From: Altererythrobacter sp.
GTDB taxonomy: Bacteria > Pseudomonadota > Alphaproteobacteria > Sphingomonadales > Sphingomonadaceae
Direction of reading: 5' to 3'
Length of the DNA stretch: 9,668 nt
NCBI GenBank assembly: GCA_024636575.1
Contig: JAGXGU010000046.1
Span: 1-9,668, forward strand
Shown here: in pieces, positions 1 through 7,825 of the stretch
Layout: each line of letters starts with the position of its first letter
Numbering within the stretch: the first letter of the stretch is position 1
Program-made: the position numbers and the translations under genes
Notes under the pieces: model-generated
Told to the model about the DNA's origin: nothing
Databases searched by the model: none
What the model saw: only the letters and a program-made list of their open reading frames with translations

Positions 1-896
1 CATGATCAGGACATCACCCCGCGGCAATCCCATCGCGGTCTGGAAATCGACGGTCTTGGGAAAATCCTGGAGATAGCCATTGTCCTGCGCCACTTCGATA
101 ATCCGGTCGAGGGATCGGCCCGCGACGCATAATTTTCGGCCGGTTTCCTTCGCGACCTCGCCCAATGTGTGTAGCCGCGCAACGTTGGAGGCGAAAGTGG
201 TGACCATCACCCGCTTGCCCGTGTGGCGCTTAACTTCTTCATCAACCCGCGATACACCGCGCCTTCCGACCCGCTGGGTTCGGGATTGAATACATTGGTT
301 GAATCGCACACCATCGCCAGCACGCCCGCATCGCCCAGCTCGGTCAATTCTTCTTCGGTGGTGGGTTCGCCGACGATTGGTTCTTCATCCAGTTTCCAAT
401 CACCAGTGTGGAAAATCCGTCCGTAAGGCGTGTCGATAATCAGCCCGTTACCCTCGGCAATACTATGCGCCAGCGGGACATAGCTGATGTCGAACGGGCC
501 AACGGCAAAACTGTCCGTCCCTTCGATAATATTGAGTTCGATTTCGCCCAGGATACCGGCTTCTTCCAGCTTGCGCCGGATAAGATCGGCGGTGAACGGC
601 GTTGCGTACAGCGGTACGCCCAGATCCTCTGCGAAATAGGGAATTGCACCGATATGATCTTCATGACCGTGGGTCAGCACGATCCCGGCCAGATCCTTGA
701 TCCGGTCTTCGATGAATTCAAGGTCCGCGAATACCAGATCGACACCGGGATATTGATCGCCTGAGAAGGTCATCCCCAGATCGACCATCAGCCATTTACC
801 GTCACACCCATACAGGTTGACGTTCATCCCGATTTCGGCGGAACCACCCAGCGCAAGGAACAGCAGTTCTTTTTCCGGCGTAAAATCCTTCTTCAC
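1..896 (-). CDS. rnj: Ribonuclease J, N-terminal part, 3' end outside window, apparent frameshift
   Basis: RNase J is a zinc-dependent metallo-beta-lactamase/beta-CASP ribonuclease (endonuclease and 5'-3' exonuclease) of the cytoplasm. Visible signatures are the metal-binding HGHEDH (residues 76-81), PLAHS with H144, HTGDWK (163-168, D166 a metal ligand) and DSTN (198-201). Translation starts at GTG (896-894), inside a GTGA overlap with the coaX stop, so it is probably coupled; no strong Shine-Dalgarno is seen. The GTG frame runs only to a TGA at 209-207 (229 codons). However, the frame starting at base 243 continues without a stop to base 1 and reads as typical RNase J (DEEVKRHTGKRV, then TTFASNVARLHTLG and CVAGRSLDRI). 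One missing C at about 243 explains this. Joined, 299 residues are visible, more than half of the family's usual roughly 550; the window ends inside the beta-CASP region. A pseudogene is possible, but intact sequence on both sides favours a recent mutation or a sequencing error. Confidence 0.9.
241..245 (-). other. Single-base deletion (frameshift point) in rnj
   Basis: Reading the minus strand, codons run GGG TTG (248-243) and then ATG AAG, reaching a TGA 11 codons after the TTG. The family-like continuation instead needs GAT GAA GAA beginning at base 243, meaning C243 must be used twice. The plus strand reads ATCAAC where ATCCAAC would keep the frame. No canonical X XXY YYZ slippery heptamer is present at the junction, so programmed -1 frameshifting is not supported. 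A real mutation or a consensus error at a CC pair both fit. Confidence 0.85.
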
Positions 897-1669
897 TTGG
901 ACGCCCGTTCTGCCAGAATTGCGAGGCCTTCCAGCGTCAGGTCGGAATCCACCGCGTCGAACATTTCCGTATGCTGATCGAACAGGATCGCGAGGCCGCC
1001 GGTGGCAACCACCTTGGCAGGCCGGCCGATTTCTTCACGCATTTTGGCAATCAATCCTTCCATCATCGCAACATAGCCCCAGAACACTCCGATGAGCATC
1101 TGGTCTTCGGTATTGCGGCCGATCACACTGGTCGTCCGCGGAGCCTCTATGGCGATCCGCGGCAGTTTGGCGGTGCCCGCCACCAATGCATCGAGCGACA
1201 GGTTGATTCCCGGCGCGATGACGCCCCCCTTATACGCTCCGGTGAAATCTACCGCATCAAAAGTGGTCGCGGTGCCGAAATCGATAATGATCAGGTCCCC
1301 ATCATATTTCGCATGGGCGGCAATCGCGTTGAGCGCGCGGTCAGCGCCCAGCGAACGCGGCTCGTCCACATCCACGGTAATGCCCCACGCGGCATCCCCC
1401 TCGCCCGCGATCATCGGGGTGACACCGAAATATTTCTCGCTCAGCACGGTAAGATTATGGATCGCGCGCGGGACCACCGAACCGATTATGAAACGGTTCA
1501 CTTCCTTGCGCTCAATTCCCTCCAGCGCGAGCAATTGAGTCAGCCAGACGGCATATTCATCGCCTGTCCGGCGCGGATCAGTGGCAATCCGCCAGCGCGC
1601 GCGCACCGTGTTTCCGGTAAACAGGGCGAACACGACATTGGTATTTCCGACATCTGCGACGAGCAGCAT
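893..1669 (-). CDS. coaX: Type III pantothenate kinase
   Basis: CoaX phosphorylates pantothenate with ATP to 4'-phosphopantothenate, the first committed step of coenzyme A synthesis, in the cytoplasm. The 258-residue product has the expected length and the ASKHA-fold signatures: DVGNTN (6-11, phosphate loop), GADR (108-111, with D110 the likely catalytic base), DFGTATTFD (130-138), GGVIAPG (148-154) and TGG (223-225). Members of the type III family are known to be insensitive to CoA feedback and to need a monovalent cation; that is family knowledge, not read here. The ATG at 1669-1667 follows a good Shine-Dalgarno (AAGGA at 1681-1677, 7 bases away) and the 11-base gap after birA. Its stop overlaps the rnj start as GTGA. 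Alternative identities are unlikely. Confidence 0.96.
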   Translation of the reverse strand: MLLVADVGNTNVVFALFTGNTVRARWRIATDPRRTGDEYAVWLTQLLALEGIERKEVNRFIIGSVVPRAIHNLTVLSEKYFGVTPMIAGEGDAAWGITVDVDEPRSLGADRALNAIAAHAKYDGDLIIIDFGTATTFDAVDFTGAYKGGVIAPGINLSLDALVAGTAKLPRIAIEAPRTTSVIGRNTEDQMLIGVFWGYVAMMEGLIAKMREEIGRPAKVVATGGLAILFDQHTEMFDAVDSDLTLEGLAILAERASK

Positions 1670-1676
1670 GGGTATT

Positions 1677-1681
1677 TCCTT
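1677..1681 (-). promoter_or_regulatory. Ribosome binding site of coaX
   Basis: AAGGA lies 7 bases upstream of the coaX ATG. Its first A is the last base of the birA TGA stop, so a ribosome finishing birA sits on the coaX initiation signal, which favours coupled translation. Confidence 0.7.
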
Positions 1682-2391
1682 CAGGCAAGCATGACATCGC
1701 CGGCGTGGATGGCACGCCAGGTGCCATCCGCCAAGCGCAGACGGAGTGAACCATCAGGCAGCAGGCCGTCGAAAACCCCGCTGATGATCCCGTCGGACTG
1801 TTCGTTCACGGTCAACGGCGTAGCCTTTGGATGGGCCGCGCTTTCCCAGCGATTGATGAGAGGTTGCGTGCCATAGGTGCGCCACCGCTGCAATTCATCG
1901 GCGAAAATTCCGGCAATGGAACTGGCAAACAAATCACGGTCCGGCGCAGGCCCGAATTTTGCCAGCGCAATCGTCTCTCGCCCGGGAACCTGCGGCGCAG
2001 CAGCCAGATTGACCCCGATGCCCACGATGACGCTATCCCCTTCCCGTTCCAGCAGGATGCCCGCCAGCTTCGCAGCGGAGAACATCAGATCGTTGGGCCA
2101 TTTGAGGCGAAGCGGCAGCGGGTCAGGACAATGCGGCAGTACCGCCTGATAGGTGGCAAGGCCCGCCAGCAAAGCAAGCGTCGGCGGGAAAGGATCCCCG
2201 GCCTGCAGGTGAACCACGGTCGAGCCCATGAAATTTCCGAGGCCGTCAAACCATTCGCGCCCATGCCGACCGCGGCCGGCAATTTGCCGGTCTGCCACCA
2301 GCCAGTGACCTTCGGCGATACGTTCGCCAGCCTTCAGGCGGGCGGAAAGATCGCCATTGGTCGAGCCGGTCCGGGAAACAGTTTCAATCAA
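1681..2391 (-). CDS. birA: Biotin--[acetyl-CoA-carboxylase] ligase, no DNA-binding domain
   Basis: The enzyme makes biotinyl-AMP from biotin and ATP and transfers biotin to a lysine of the biotin carboxyl carrier protein of acetyl-CoA carboxylase. Seen in the 236 residues: GSTN (9-12), the adenylate-binding loop GRGRHGREW (39-47), KWPND (97-101), KLAGIL (108-113), GIGVN (124-128) and a short C-terminal domain (about 190-236). There is no N-terminal helix-turn-helix, so this is the non-repressor (class I) form and unlikely to regulate biotin genes as E. coli BirA does. The start is chosen at TTG (2391-2389), because this places GSTN about 9 residues from the N terminus as in homologues and no ATG or GTG lies nearby upstream in frame. 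No clear Shine-Dalgarno is seen. It begins 10 bases after the nuoN stop, so translation probably depends on coupling. Confidence 0.93.
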   Translation of the reverse strand: MIETVSRTGSTNGDLSARLKAGERIAEGHWLVADRQIAGRGRHGREWFDGLGNFMGSTVVHLQAGDPFPPTLALLAGLATYQAVLPHCPDPLPLRLKWPNDLMFSAAKLAGILLEREGDSVIVGIGVNLAAAPQVPGRETIALAKFGPAPDRDLFASSIAGIFADELQRWRTYGTQPLINRWESAAHPKATPLTVNEQSDGIISGVFDGLLPDGSLRLRLADGTWRAIHAGDVMLA

Positions 2392-2401
2392 GCTGCGCGG
2401 A

Positions 2402-3865
2402 TCAAACCACGGCGAACAGGGCTGCTGCAGCCCGGTCCGCCAATGCGCCCATCGGCTTTGTCAGGAGATAGCCCAGCGGCGAAACGATGATCGCTGTCAC
2501 ACCAAGCACTGCCCAATGGGCAATGCCATTTTCGCCCGTCACCACATCGGCAGGCTCGTCAAAATACATGATCTTGACGATCTTGAGGTAATAAAATGCG
2601 CCGATCACACTCGCCGCGATACCGATGGCTGCCAGGACCAGCAGATCAGCCTCCACCGCCGCCTGGAACACCACGAATTTACCCCAGAACCCGAACAGCG
2701 GCGGAATTCCCGCAAGGCTGAGCATCATTGCGGCAAGGCACAGCGCCAGCATCGGCTTTGCCCGCGATAGACCGGCAATATCCGCCATCGTTTCGACCTG
2801 CTTGCCGTCTTTGTCCCGCATCATCAGCACCGCGACAAAACTGCCGAGCGACATGGCGACATAGATCGCCAGATAGACCAGCATCGCGCTGGCACCTGCT
2901 ACCGTCCCGGCAGCAAGGCCGATCAGGATAAAGCCGACATTGTTGATCGATGAATAGGCCAGCAGCCGCTTGATATTGGTCTGCCCGATCGCGCCCAGCG
3001 CGCCAACCACGATGGAAGCAAGCGCGGCAAAGATGATGATTTGCCGCCACGCATCCGCCTGATTGCCGAAAGCGTCCAGCGTGATCCGCGCGGTCATCGC
3101 AATTGCGGCGACTTTCGGCGCGGTGGCGAAGAAGGTCGTGACCGGCGTTGGCGCGCCCTCATACACGTCCGGCGTCCACATATGGAACGGCACGGCAGAA
3201 ATCTTGAAGGCAAGACCCGCCAGAACGAAGATTATCCCCAGCAGCGCGCCGGTGCCCAGCGTGCCCTCGAATGCGGGCCGGATGGACAGATAGCTGGTGC
3301 TGCCGGAAAAACCGTACACCAGGCTCATCCCGTAAAGCAATATCCCGCTGGCCAGTGCGCCAAGGACGAAATATTTAAGGCCCGCTTCCGCCGAGCGTTC
3401 ATCGCTGCGGGAAAAAGACGCCAGCACATAGGATGACAGGCTGCTGAGTTCGAGGCCGATATACAGCGTCATCAGATCGGTGGCGGAAACCATCATGCCC
3501 ATGCCGACCGAGGCGAACACCACCAGCAGCGGATATTCCGGCCGGTATTCCCTGCCCTGATCGAAAAACCGCGGGGTCACGACCAGACAGCCGATACCCG
3601 CAAGGTAGATCAGCAATTTGGCCACGCTTCCGAATGCATCCATCCGGTACAGCCCGCCGAAGGCATCGCCGCCCTGTTCGAAAGATGGGTTGACCAGCAG
3701 GTTGGCGGTGATCACAGCCGCGCCGACCAGCGCGCCGGCCGCAAGGATCGTGCTCAGCCGCGCTGATTTCTGGCCGCCCCATGCGGCGATCAGGGTCAGG
3801 ATCAGGCCGGATATGGACAGGAAGATTTCCGGCCCGGTCAGGTATAGGGAGATGCCGTAATTCAT
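2402..3865 (-). CDS. nuoN: NADH-quinone oxidoreductase subunit N
   Basis: NuoN is the antiporter-like proton-pumping subunit nearest the peripheral-arm junction in the complex I membrane arm. The 487-residue product is highly hydrophobic with about 14 membrane helices. Expected charged residues are visible: E139 in LELSSL, K221 in AFKISAVPFHMW, K251 in TAPKVAAI and K396 in FWGKF, matching the proton-path residues of the family. The broken-helix region around residues 225-245 (PFHMWTPDVYEGAPTPV) is typical of NuoN. The start ATG (3865-3863) overlaps the last base of the nuoM TAA and has a good Shine-Dalgarno (GAGGGAG, 7 bases away). Length and sequence look complete and intact. It is the last nuo gene; birA follows after 10 bases without a visible terminator. 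Confidence 0.97.
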   Translation of the reverse strand: MNYGISLYLTGPEIFLSISGLILTLIAAWGGQKSARLSTILAAGALVGAAVITANLLVNPSFEQGGDAFGGLYRMDAFGSVAKLLIYLAGIGCLVVTPRFFDQGREYRPEYPLLVVFASVGMGMMVSATDLMTLYIGLELSSLSSYVLASFSRSDERSAEAGLKYFVLGALASGILLYGMSLVYGFSGSTSYLSIRPAFEGTLGTGALLGIIFVLAGLAFKISAVPFHMWTPDVYEGAPTPVTTFFATAPKVAAIAMTARITLDAFGNQADAWRQIIIFAALASIVVGALGAIGQTNIKRLLAYSSINNVGFILIGLAAGTVAGASAMLVYLAIYVAMSLGSFVAVLMMRDKDGKQVETMADIAGLSRAKPMLALCLAAMMLSLAGIPPLFGFWGKFVVFQAAVEADLLVLAAIGIAASVIGAFYYLKIVKIMYFDEPADVVTGENGIAHWAVLGVTAIIVSPLGYLLTKPMGALADRAAAALFAVV

Positions 3866-5430
3866 TAGTGCGCTCCCTCAGCGGCTTCTTCTTCGTGACC
3901 GCTGCCGACATGCGGCATCGCATTGGCTGCTCCGGCGCGCGGGGTGCCGACCGCCAGTTTCGCGTCACCTTCGGGCGCGGCGCGGGCCAGCCTTGCATCC
4001 AGCGCAGCAATATCGCCGCGCATCGGGGCGAGGAAACTCTCCGGGTAAACCCCCATCCACAACACCGCAGCGGCAATGGGGCCGAGCATCAGCCACTCGC
4101 GCACACCGATGTCCTTCATTGCTGCCGCGTCGGCATTCTTCTGGACGCCAAAGGCAACCCGGCGGTAGAGATAGAGCATATACCCAGCGCCAAGGATGAT
4201 ACCCGTGGTGCAAACCAGGGTCACCAGACTGGAAACCTCGTAGATTCCGGCCAGCGACAGGAATTCACCGACGAAACCGCTGGTTCCCGGCAGACCGATA
4301 CTCGCCATGGTGAACAGCAAGAACAGCACTGCATATTTCGGCATATTGATGCTGAGCCCGCCGTAGCGATCAATCTCGCGCGTATGCAACCGGTCGTAAA
4401 TCACGCCGACACACAGGAACAGTGCCGCCGACACGAGACCATGGCTGAGCATCACGATCATCGAACCTTCGAGGCCCTGTACGTTGAAAGAAAACAGCCC
4501 GACCGTAACGATCGCCATATGCGCGACCGAGGAATAGGCGATCAGCTTCTTCATGTCGTTCTGTACCAGCGCGATCAGGCTGGTGATCACCACTGCCGCC
4601 ATCGACAGGATGTATATCAGCCAGGCGAATTGCGCGGATGCTTCGGGGAACATCGGCAGGCTGAAACGGATGAAACCGTATCCGCCCATCTTGAGCAAGA
4701 CCCCGGCGAGGATCACTGAACCCGCGGTGGGTGCCTGGACGTGGGCATCGGGCAGCCAGGTATGCACCGGCCACATCGGCACTTTGACCGCGAAGCTGGC
4801 GAAGAATGCCAGCCACAGCCATGTCTGCGCCCCGGCCGGGAAATCGTAATTCATCAGCGTCGGGATGTCGGTCGTCCCCGCTTGACCCGTCATCCACATC
4901 ATCGCGATCAGCATCAACACCGAGCCAAGCAAAGTGTAGAGGAAGAATTTGTAGCTGGCGTAAATCCGGTTGGTTCCGCCCCAGATACCGATGATCAGAT
5001 ACATCGGGATCAGGCCCGCTTCGAAGAAGATGTAGAACAGATACAGATCTTGCGCGGAAAACACGCCGATCATCAGCAGTTCCATGATCAGGAACGCGGC
5101 CATATATTCGCCAACGCGGGTGGTGATCGATTCCCAGCTCGCCAGGATGCAGATCGGCATCAGGAACGTGCTGAGCACGATCAGCAGCAAGGCGATCCCG
5201 TCGATCCCCAAGGCGTAATTGAAGCCCGCGAACAGCGCCACGTTTTCGGTGAACTGCCATTGCGCCCCGCCGATATCGTAATTGACCCACAGCAGGATGC
5301 CGAGCGCCAGATTGACCAATGTCGCGCCCAGCGCAATGCTGCGTGCGGGTTTCGCCTCGACAAACAGACAGGCGATCGCTGCCAGCAGCGGCACCAGCAG
5401 CATTACGGAAAGTATGGGAAAACCGCCCAT
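3865..5430 (-). CDS. nuoM: NADH-quinone oxidoreductase subunit M
   Basis: NuoM is the middle antiporter-like proton pump of the complex I membrane arm. The 521-residue protein has about 14 membrane helices. The key residues are present: E137 in FFEAGLIP, K216 in AVKVPMWPVHTWLPDAH, K247 in LLKMGGYG and E389 in GFVGEF (E. coli E144, K234, K265 and E407). The chosen ATG (5430-5428) overlaps the nuoL TGA by one base (TGATG) and puts a helix right at the N terminus. The same frame is open to an ATG at 5547, but that would add 39 polar residues and overlap nuoL by 118 bases, so it is rejected. No strong Shine-Dalgarno is seen, so coupling to nuoL is likely. The C-terminal tail (about 476-521) is soluble, rich in Ala and Glu, and ends with a His. 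Confidence 0.96.
   Translation of the reverse strand: MGGFPILSVMLLVPLLAAIACLFVEAKPARSIALGATLVNLALGILLWVNYDIGGAQWQFTENVALFAGFNYALGIDGIALLLIVLSTFLMPICILASWESITTRVGEYMAAFLIMELLMIGVFSAQDLYLFYIFFEAGLIPMYLIIGIWGGTNRIYASYKFFLYTLLGSVLMLIAMMWMTGQAGTTDIPTLMNYDFPAGAQTWLWLAFFASFAVKVPMWPVHTWLPDAHVQAPTAGSVILAGVLLKMGGYGFIRFSLPMFPEASAQFAWLIYILSMAAVVITSLIALVQNDMKKLIAYSSVAHMAIVTVGLFSFNVQGLEGSMIVMLSHGLVSAALFLCVGVIYDRLHTREIDRYGGLSINMPKYAVLFLLFTMASIGLPGTSGFVGEFLSLAGIYEVSSLVTLVCTTGIILGAGYMLYLYRRVAFGVQKNADAAAMKDIGVREWLMLGPIAAAVLWMGVYPESFLAPMRGDIAALDARLARAAPEGDAKLAVGTPRAGAANAMPHVGSGHEEEAAEGAH
3873..3879 (-). promoter_or_regulatory. Ribosome binding site of nuoN
   Basis: GAGGGAG lies 7 bases before the nuoN ATG, within the final codons of nuoM. 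It is one of the stronger Shine-Dalgarno sequences in the window and confirms the nuoN start. Confidence 0.65.
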
Positions 5431-7490
5431 CAGATTAGCACCCACGTGACGGCGGCGATCAATCCGAGCAGCATGATCAGCGCATAAGAAGTCAGATAGC
5501 CCGATTGCACGCGTTTCGTAGCCCCGGTGCCTTTCAGCACCAGCCACGCCGCGCCATTCGGGCCGAAGCGGTCGATTATGCCCTCGTCACCGGTCTTCCA
5601 CAATTTGCGGCCAAGCCAGAACGCCGGGCGGACGAAGATCAAATCATACAGCTCGTCAAAATACCATTTGTTGTACACGAAGCGGTGCACCAGCCGGAAC
5701 TGTTCGACAAATTTGCCAGGGATCGACGTGTCACGGATATAGGCCAGCCACGCCCCGAACAGCCCGAGCAGCATCACGAATGTCGCGGTCAGTTTCACCC
5801 ACAGCGGAACCGCGTGCATGGCGTGGATCAAATTCTCGTTATAATGGATCGATCCGCCCCAGAATTCTGCACTGTCGAGGAACTGTGGGTTGAAAGCGAA
5901 CCCGGCAAACACCGCGCCCAGGGTCAATACCCCAAGCGGGATCAGCATCGTAATCGGGCTTTCATGCGGGTGATACCCCGCCGTACCGTCATGCAGATCC
6001 GGTGAAGGCGCCGCATGGACCGCCTCTTCTCCGACGGCTTCCTGCGCCGATGGATTATGCGTCTCGGGATCGTCATGGCCATGATGGACCGCGTGCTGGA
6101 TATGCTCACTTTCTGCCCAGCGCGGCTTGCCCCAGAAGGTGAGGAACATCAGCCGCCAGCTGTAGAAACTGGTCAGCAGCGCGGCAAAGGCACCCATCCA
6201 GAAGGCGAATTGCGACAATTCTGTCCCGCGCGCGAAGGCCACTTCGAGAATGGCGTCCTTGGAATGAAAGCCCGCGAAACCGGCGTGCAGCCAGTATATC
6301 CCGACCCCGGTGATCGCCAGCGTTCCGGCCAGCATGGCAAGGAAGGTGAGCGGGATCTGTTTACGCAGTCCGCCGTAATAACGCATGTCCTGTTCGTGGT
6401 GCATCGCATGGATCACACTGCCCGCGCCGAGGAACAGCAGCGCCTTGAAGAAGGCATGGGTGAACAGGTGGAACATCGCCGCGCCATACGCGCCAACGCC
6501 CGCGGCGAGGAACATGTAACCCAGCTGTGAACAGGTGGAATAGGCGATGACACGCTTGATATCCCACTGCGTAGTGCCAACCGTCGCTGCGAAAATACAA
6601 GTGGCCGCGCCGACAAAGATCACCATGCCCAGCGCAATCGGCGCAGCTTCGAACATCGGGGACAGGCGGCAGACCATGAACACGCCCGCGGTCACCATGG
6701 TCGCCGCGTGGATCAGGGCCGACACCGGGGTCGGGCCTTCCATCGCGTCGGGCAGCCAGGTGTGCAGGCCAAGCTGGGCCGATTTGCCCATCGCGCCGAT
6801 GAACAGCAGGATGCACAGCACATCCATGGTGTGCATCCGGTAACCTAGGAAACCGATCGTCGAACCGCTCATCGACGGCGCAGTCGCCAGAATTTCCGGG
6901 ATCGACACGGTGCCGAACACCACGAATGTGCCGAAAATACCCAGCATGAAACCAAGATCGCCCACGCGGTTGACCACAAAGGCCTTGATCGCGGCGGCAT
7001 TGGCGCTCGGCTTCTTGAACCAGAACCCGATCAGCAGATAGGACGCTAGGCCTACCCCTTCCCAGCCGAAGAACATCTGGACCAGATTATCGGCAGTCAC
7101 CAGCATCAACATCGCGAAGGTGAACAGGCTGAGATAGGCGAAGAACCGCGGCTGGTCCGGATCTTCATCCATATAGCCCCAGCTATAAAGGTGGACGAGC
7201 GCGGAAACACTGGTGATCACCACCAGCATCACCGCCGTCAGCGCGTCAACCCGCAGCGCCCAGTCGAAACTGAGGCTGCCCGATTGGACCCATTGCATCA
7301 CCGGAACCACCGTGGCGGTAGCATCCCCGGCGACAAAACCGAGGAAGATCGGCCAGCTTAGCGCGCAGGAAACGAACAGCGCGCCGGTGGTAATCAGCTT
7401 GACTGGCAGATTGCCCAGCGCGCGATTGCCCAGCCCGCCGATGATGGCCGCCAGCAAGGGCAGGAAAACGATGAGGAGGATGGAGTTCAC
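5430..7490 (-). CDS. nuoL: NADH-quinone oxidoreductase subunit L
   Basis: NuoL is the distal antiporter-like pump of complex I; its C-terminal lateral helix runs along NuoM and NuoN. The product is 686 residues from the GTG start, with about 16 membrane helices. Seen (numbered from the GTG): FFGWEGVGLASYLLIGFW with E144, MGKSAQ with K236, LHTWLPDAMEGPTPVSALIHAATMV (from 242, described by its ends LHTWLP and AATMV), FHSKDAIL with K411 and the C-terminal FDELYD region. Two starts are possible: TTG at 7499 (a 4-base overlap with nuoK) or GTG at 7490. I prefer the GTG because GAAGGG lies 9 bases upstream and the first helix then begins near residue 4. A His-rich hydrophilic loop occupies roughly residues 463-509. 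The gene is intact. Confidence 0.96.
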   Translation of the reverse strand: MNSILLIVFLPLLAAIIGGLGNRALGNLPVKLITTGALFVSCALSWPIFLGFVAGDATATVVPVMQWVQSGSLSFDWALRVDALTAVMLVVITSVSALVHLYSWGYMDEDPDQPRFFAYLSLFTFAMLMLVTADNLVQMFFGWEGVGLASYLLIGFWFKKPSANAAAIKAFVVNRVGDLGFMLGIFGTFVVFGTVSIPEILATAPSMSGSTIGFLGYRMHTMDVLCILLFIGAMGKSAQLGLHTWLPDAMEGPTPVSALIHAATMVTAGVFMVCRLSPMFEAAPIALGMVIFVGAATCIFAATVGTTQWDIKRVIAYSTCSQLGYMFLAAGVGAYGAAMFHLFTHAFFKALLFLGAGSVIHAMHHEQDMRYYGGLRKQIPLTFLAMLAGTLAITGVGIYWLHAGFAGFHSKDAILEVAFARGTELSQFAFWMGAFAALLTSFYSWRLMFLTFWGKPRWAESEHIQHAVHHGHDDPETHNPSAQEAVGEEAVHAAPSPDLHDGTAGYHPHESPITMLIPLGVLTLGAVFAGFAFNPQFLDSAEFWGGSIHYNENLIHAMHAVPLWVKLTATFVMLLGLFGAWLAYIRDTSIPGKFVEQFRLVHRFVYNKWYFDELYDLIFVRPAFWLGRKLWKTGDEGIIDRFGPNGAAWLVLKGTGATKRVQSGYLTSYALIMLLGLIAAVTWVLI

Positions 7491-7495
7491 AGCGG

Positions 7496-7801
7496 TCAAC
7501 CCTTCATCCGGTTGACATCATCAACCGCAATCGTGCCGCGCTGCCGGAAATAAATCACCAGAATTGCCAGCCCGATGGCGGCTTCCCCGGCAGCAACGGT
7601 CAACACGAACATTGCAAAAATCTGCCCGGTCAGATCGCCGAGAAAGGCGCTGAATGCGACCAGATTGATGTTCACCGACAGCAGGATCAGCTCGATCGCC
7701 ATCAGGATGACGATCACGTTCTTGCGGTTGAGGAAAATCCCCAGCACGCCCAGCACGAACAATATCGCGCTGACGACAATATAATGTTCGATTCCGATCA
7801 T
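7496..7801 (-). CDS. nuoK: NADH-quinone oxidoreductase subunit K
   Basis: NuoK is the small three-helix membrane subunit (MrpC-like) between NuoJ and NuoN that forms part of the proton path. The 101-residue length is exactly that of the family. The two essential membrane glutamates are visible: E37 in MAIELILLSVN and E73 in VAAGEAAIGLAI (E. coli E36 and E72). The start is ATG 7801-7799; AGGAA lies 10 bases upstream, slightly far for a Shine-Dalgarno. It is 46 bases after nuoJ, the widest gap of the cluster, and that gap holds a palindromic repeat. Its TGA sits just before the nuoL start. Confidence 0.97.
   Translation of the reverse strand: MIGIEHYIVVSAILFVLGVLGIFLNRKNVIVILMAIELILLSVNINLVAFSAFLGDLTGQIFAMFVLTVAAGEAAIGLAILVIYFRQRGTIAVDDVNRMKG
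7500..7505 (-). promoter_or_regulatory. Ribosome binding site supporting the GTG start of nuoL
   Basis: GAAGGG at the end of nuoK is 9 bases from GTG 7490-7488 but directly abuts the alternative TTG 7499-7497. It therefore supports the GTG. A weaker GGA seven bases before the TTG keeps that start possible. Confidence 0.5.
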
Positions 7802-7825
7802 GACCGTGCAGTTCCTGATGTCCGC

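Noticed and set aside
207..260. Programmed -1 frameshift in rnj
   Set aside because: The sequence CGC GGG TTG ATG has no X XXY YYZ slippery heptamer, and I know of no such recoding in RNase J.
971..1876. Plus-strand open frame of 301 codons opposite coaX and birA
   Set aside because: Antisense to well-recognised genes, low-complexity composition and no recognisable motif.
3781..4719. Long plus-strand open frame (312 codons) opposite nuoM and nuoN
   Set aside because: It lies antisense to two clear genes and its translation is rich in Arg, Gln and His with no domain, as expected from the mirror of GC-rich coding sequence.
4370..5290. Minus-strand open frame of 306 codons within nuoM in another frame
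   Set aside because: It is an out-of-frame shadow rich in Arg and Asp, while the nuoM frame is intact throughout and strongly conserved.
5431..5547. Upstream ATG giving NuoM 39 extra N-terminal residues
   Set aside because: The extension is polar, overlaps the nuoL C-terminal codons, and the family start falls at the TGATG junction.
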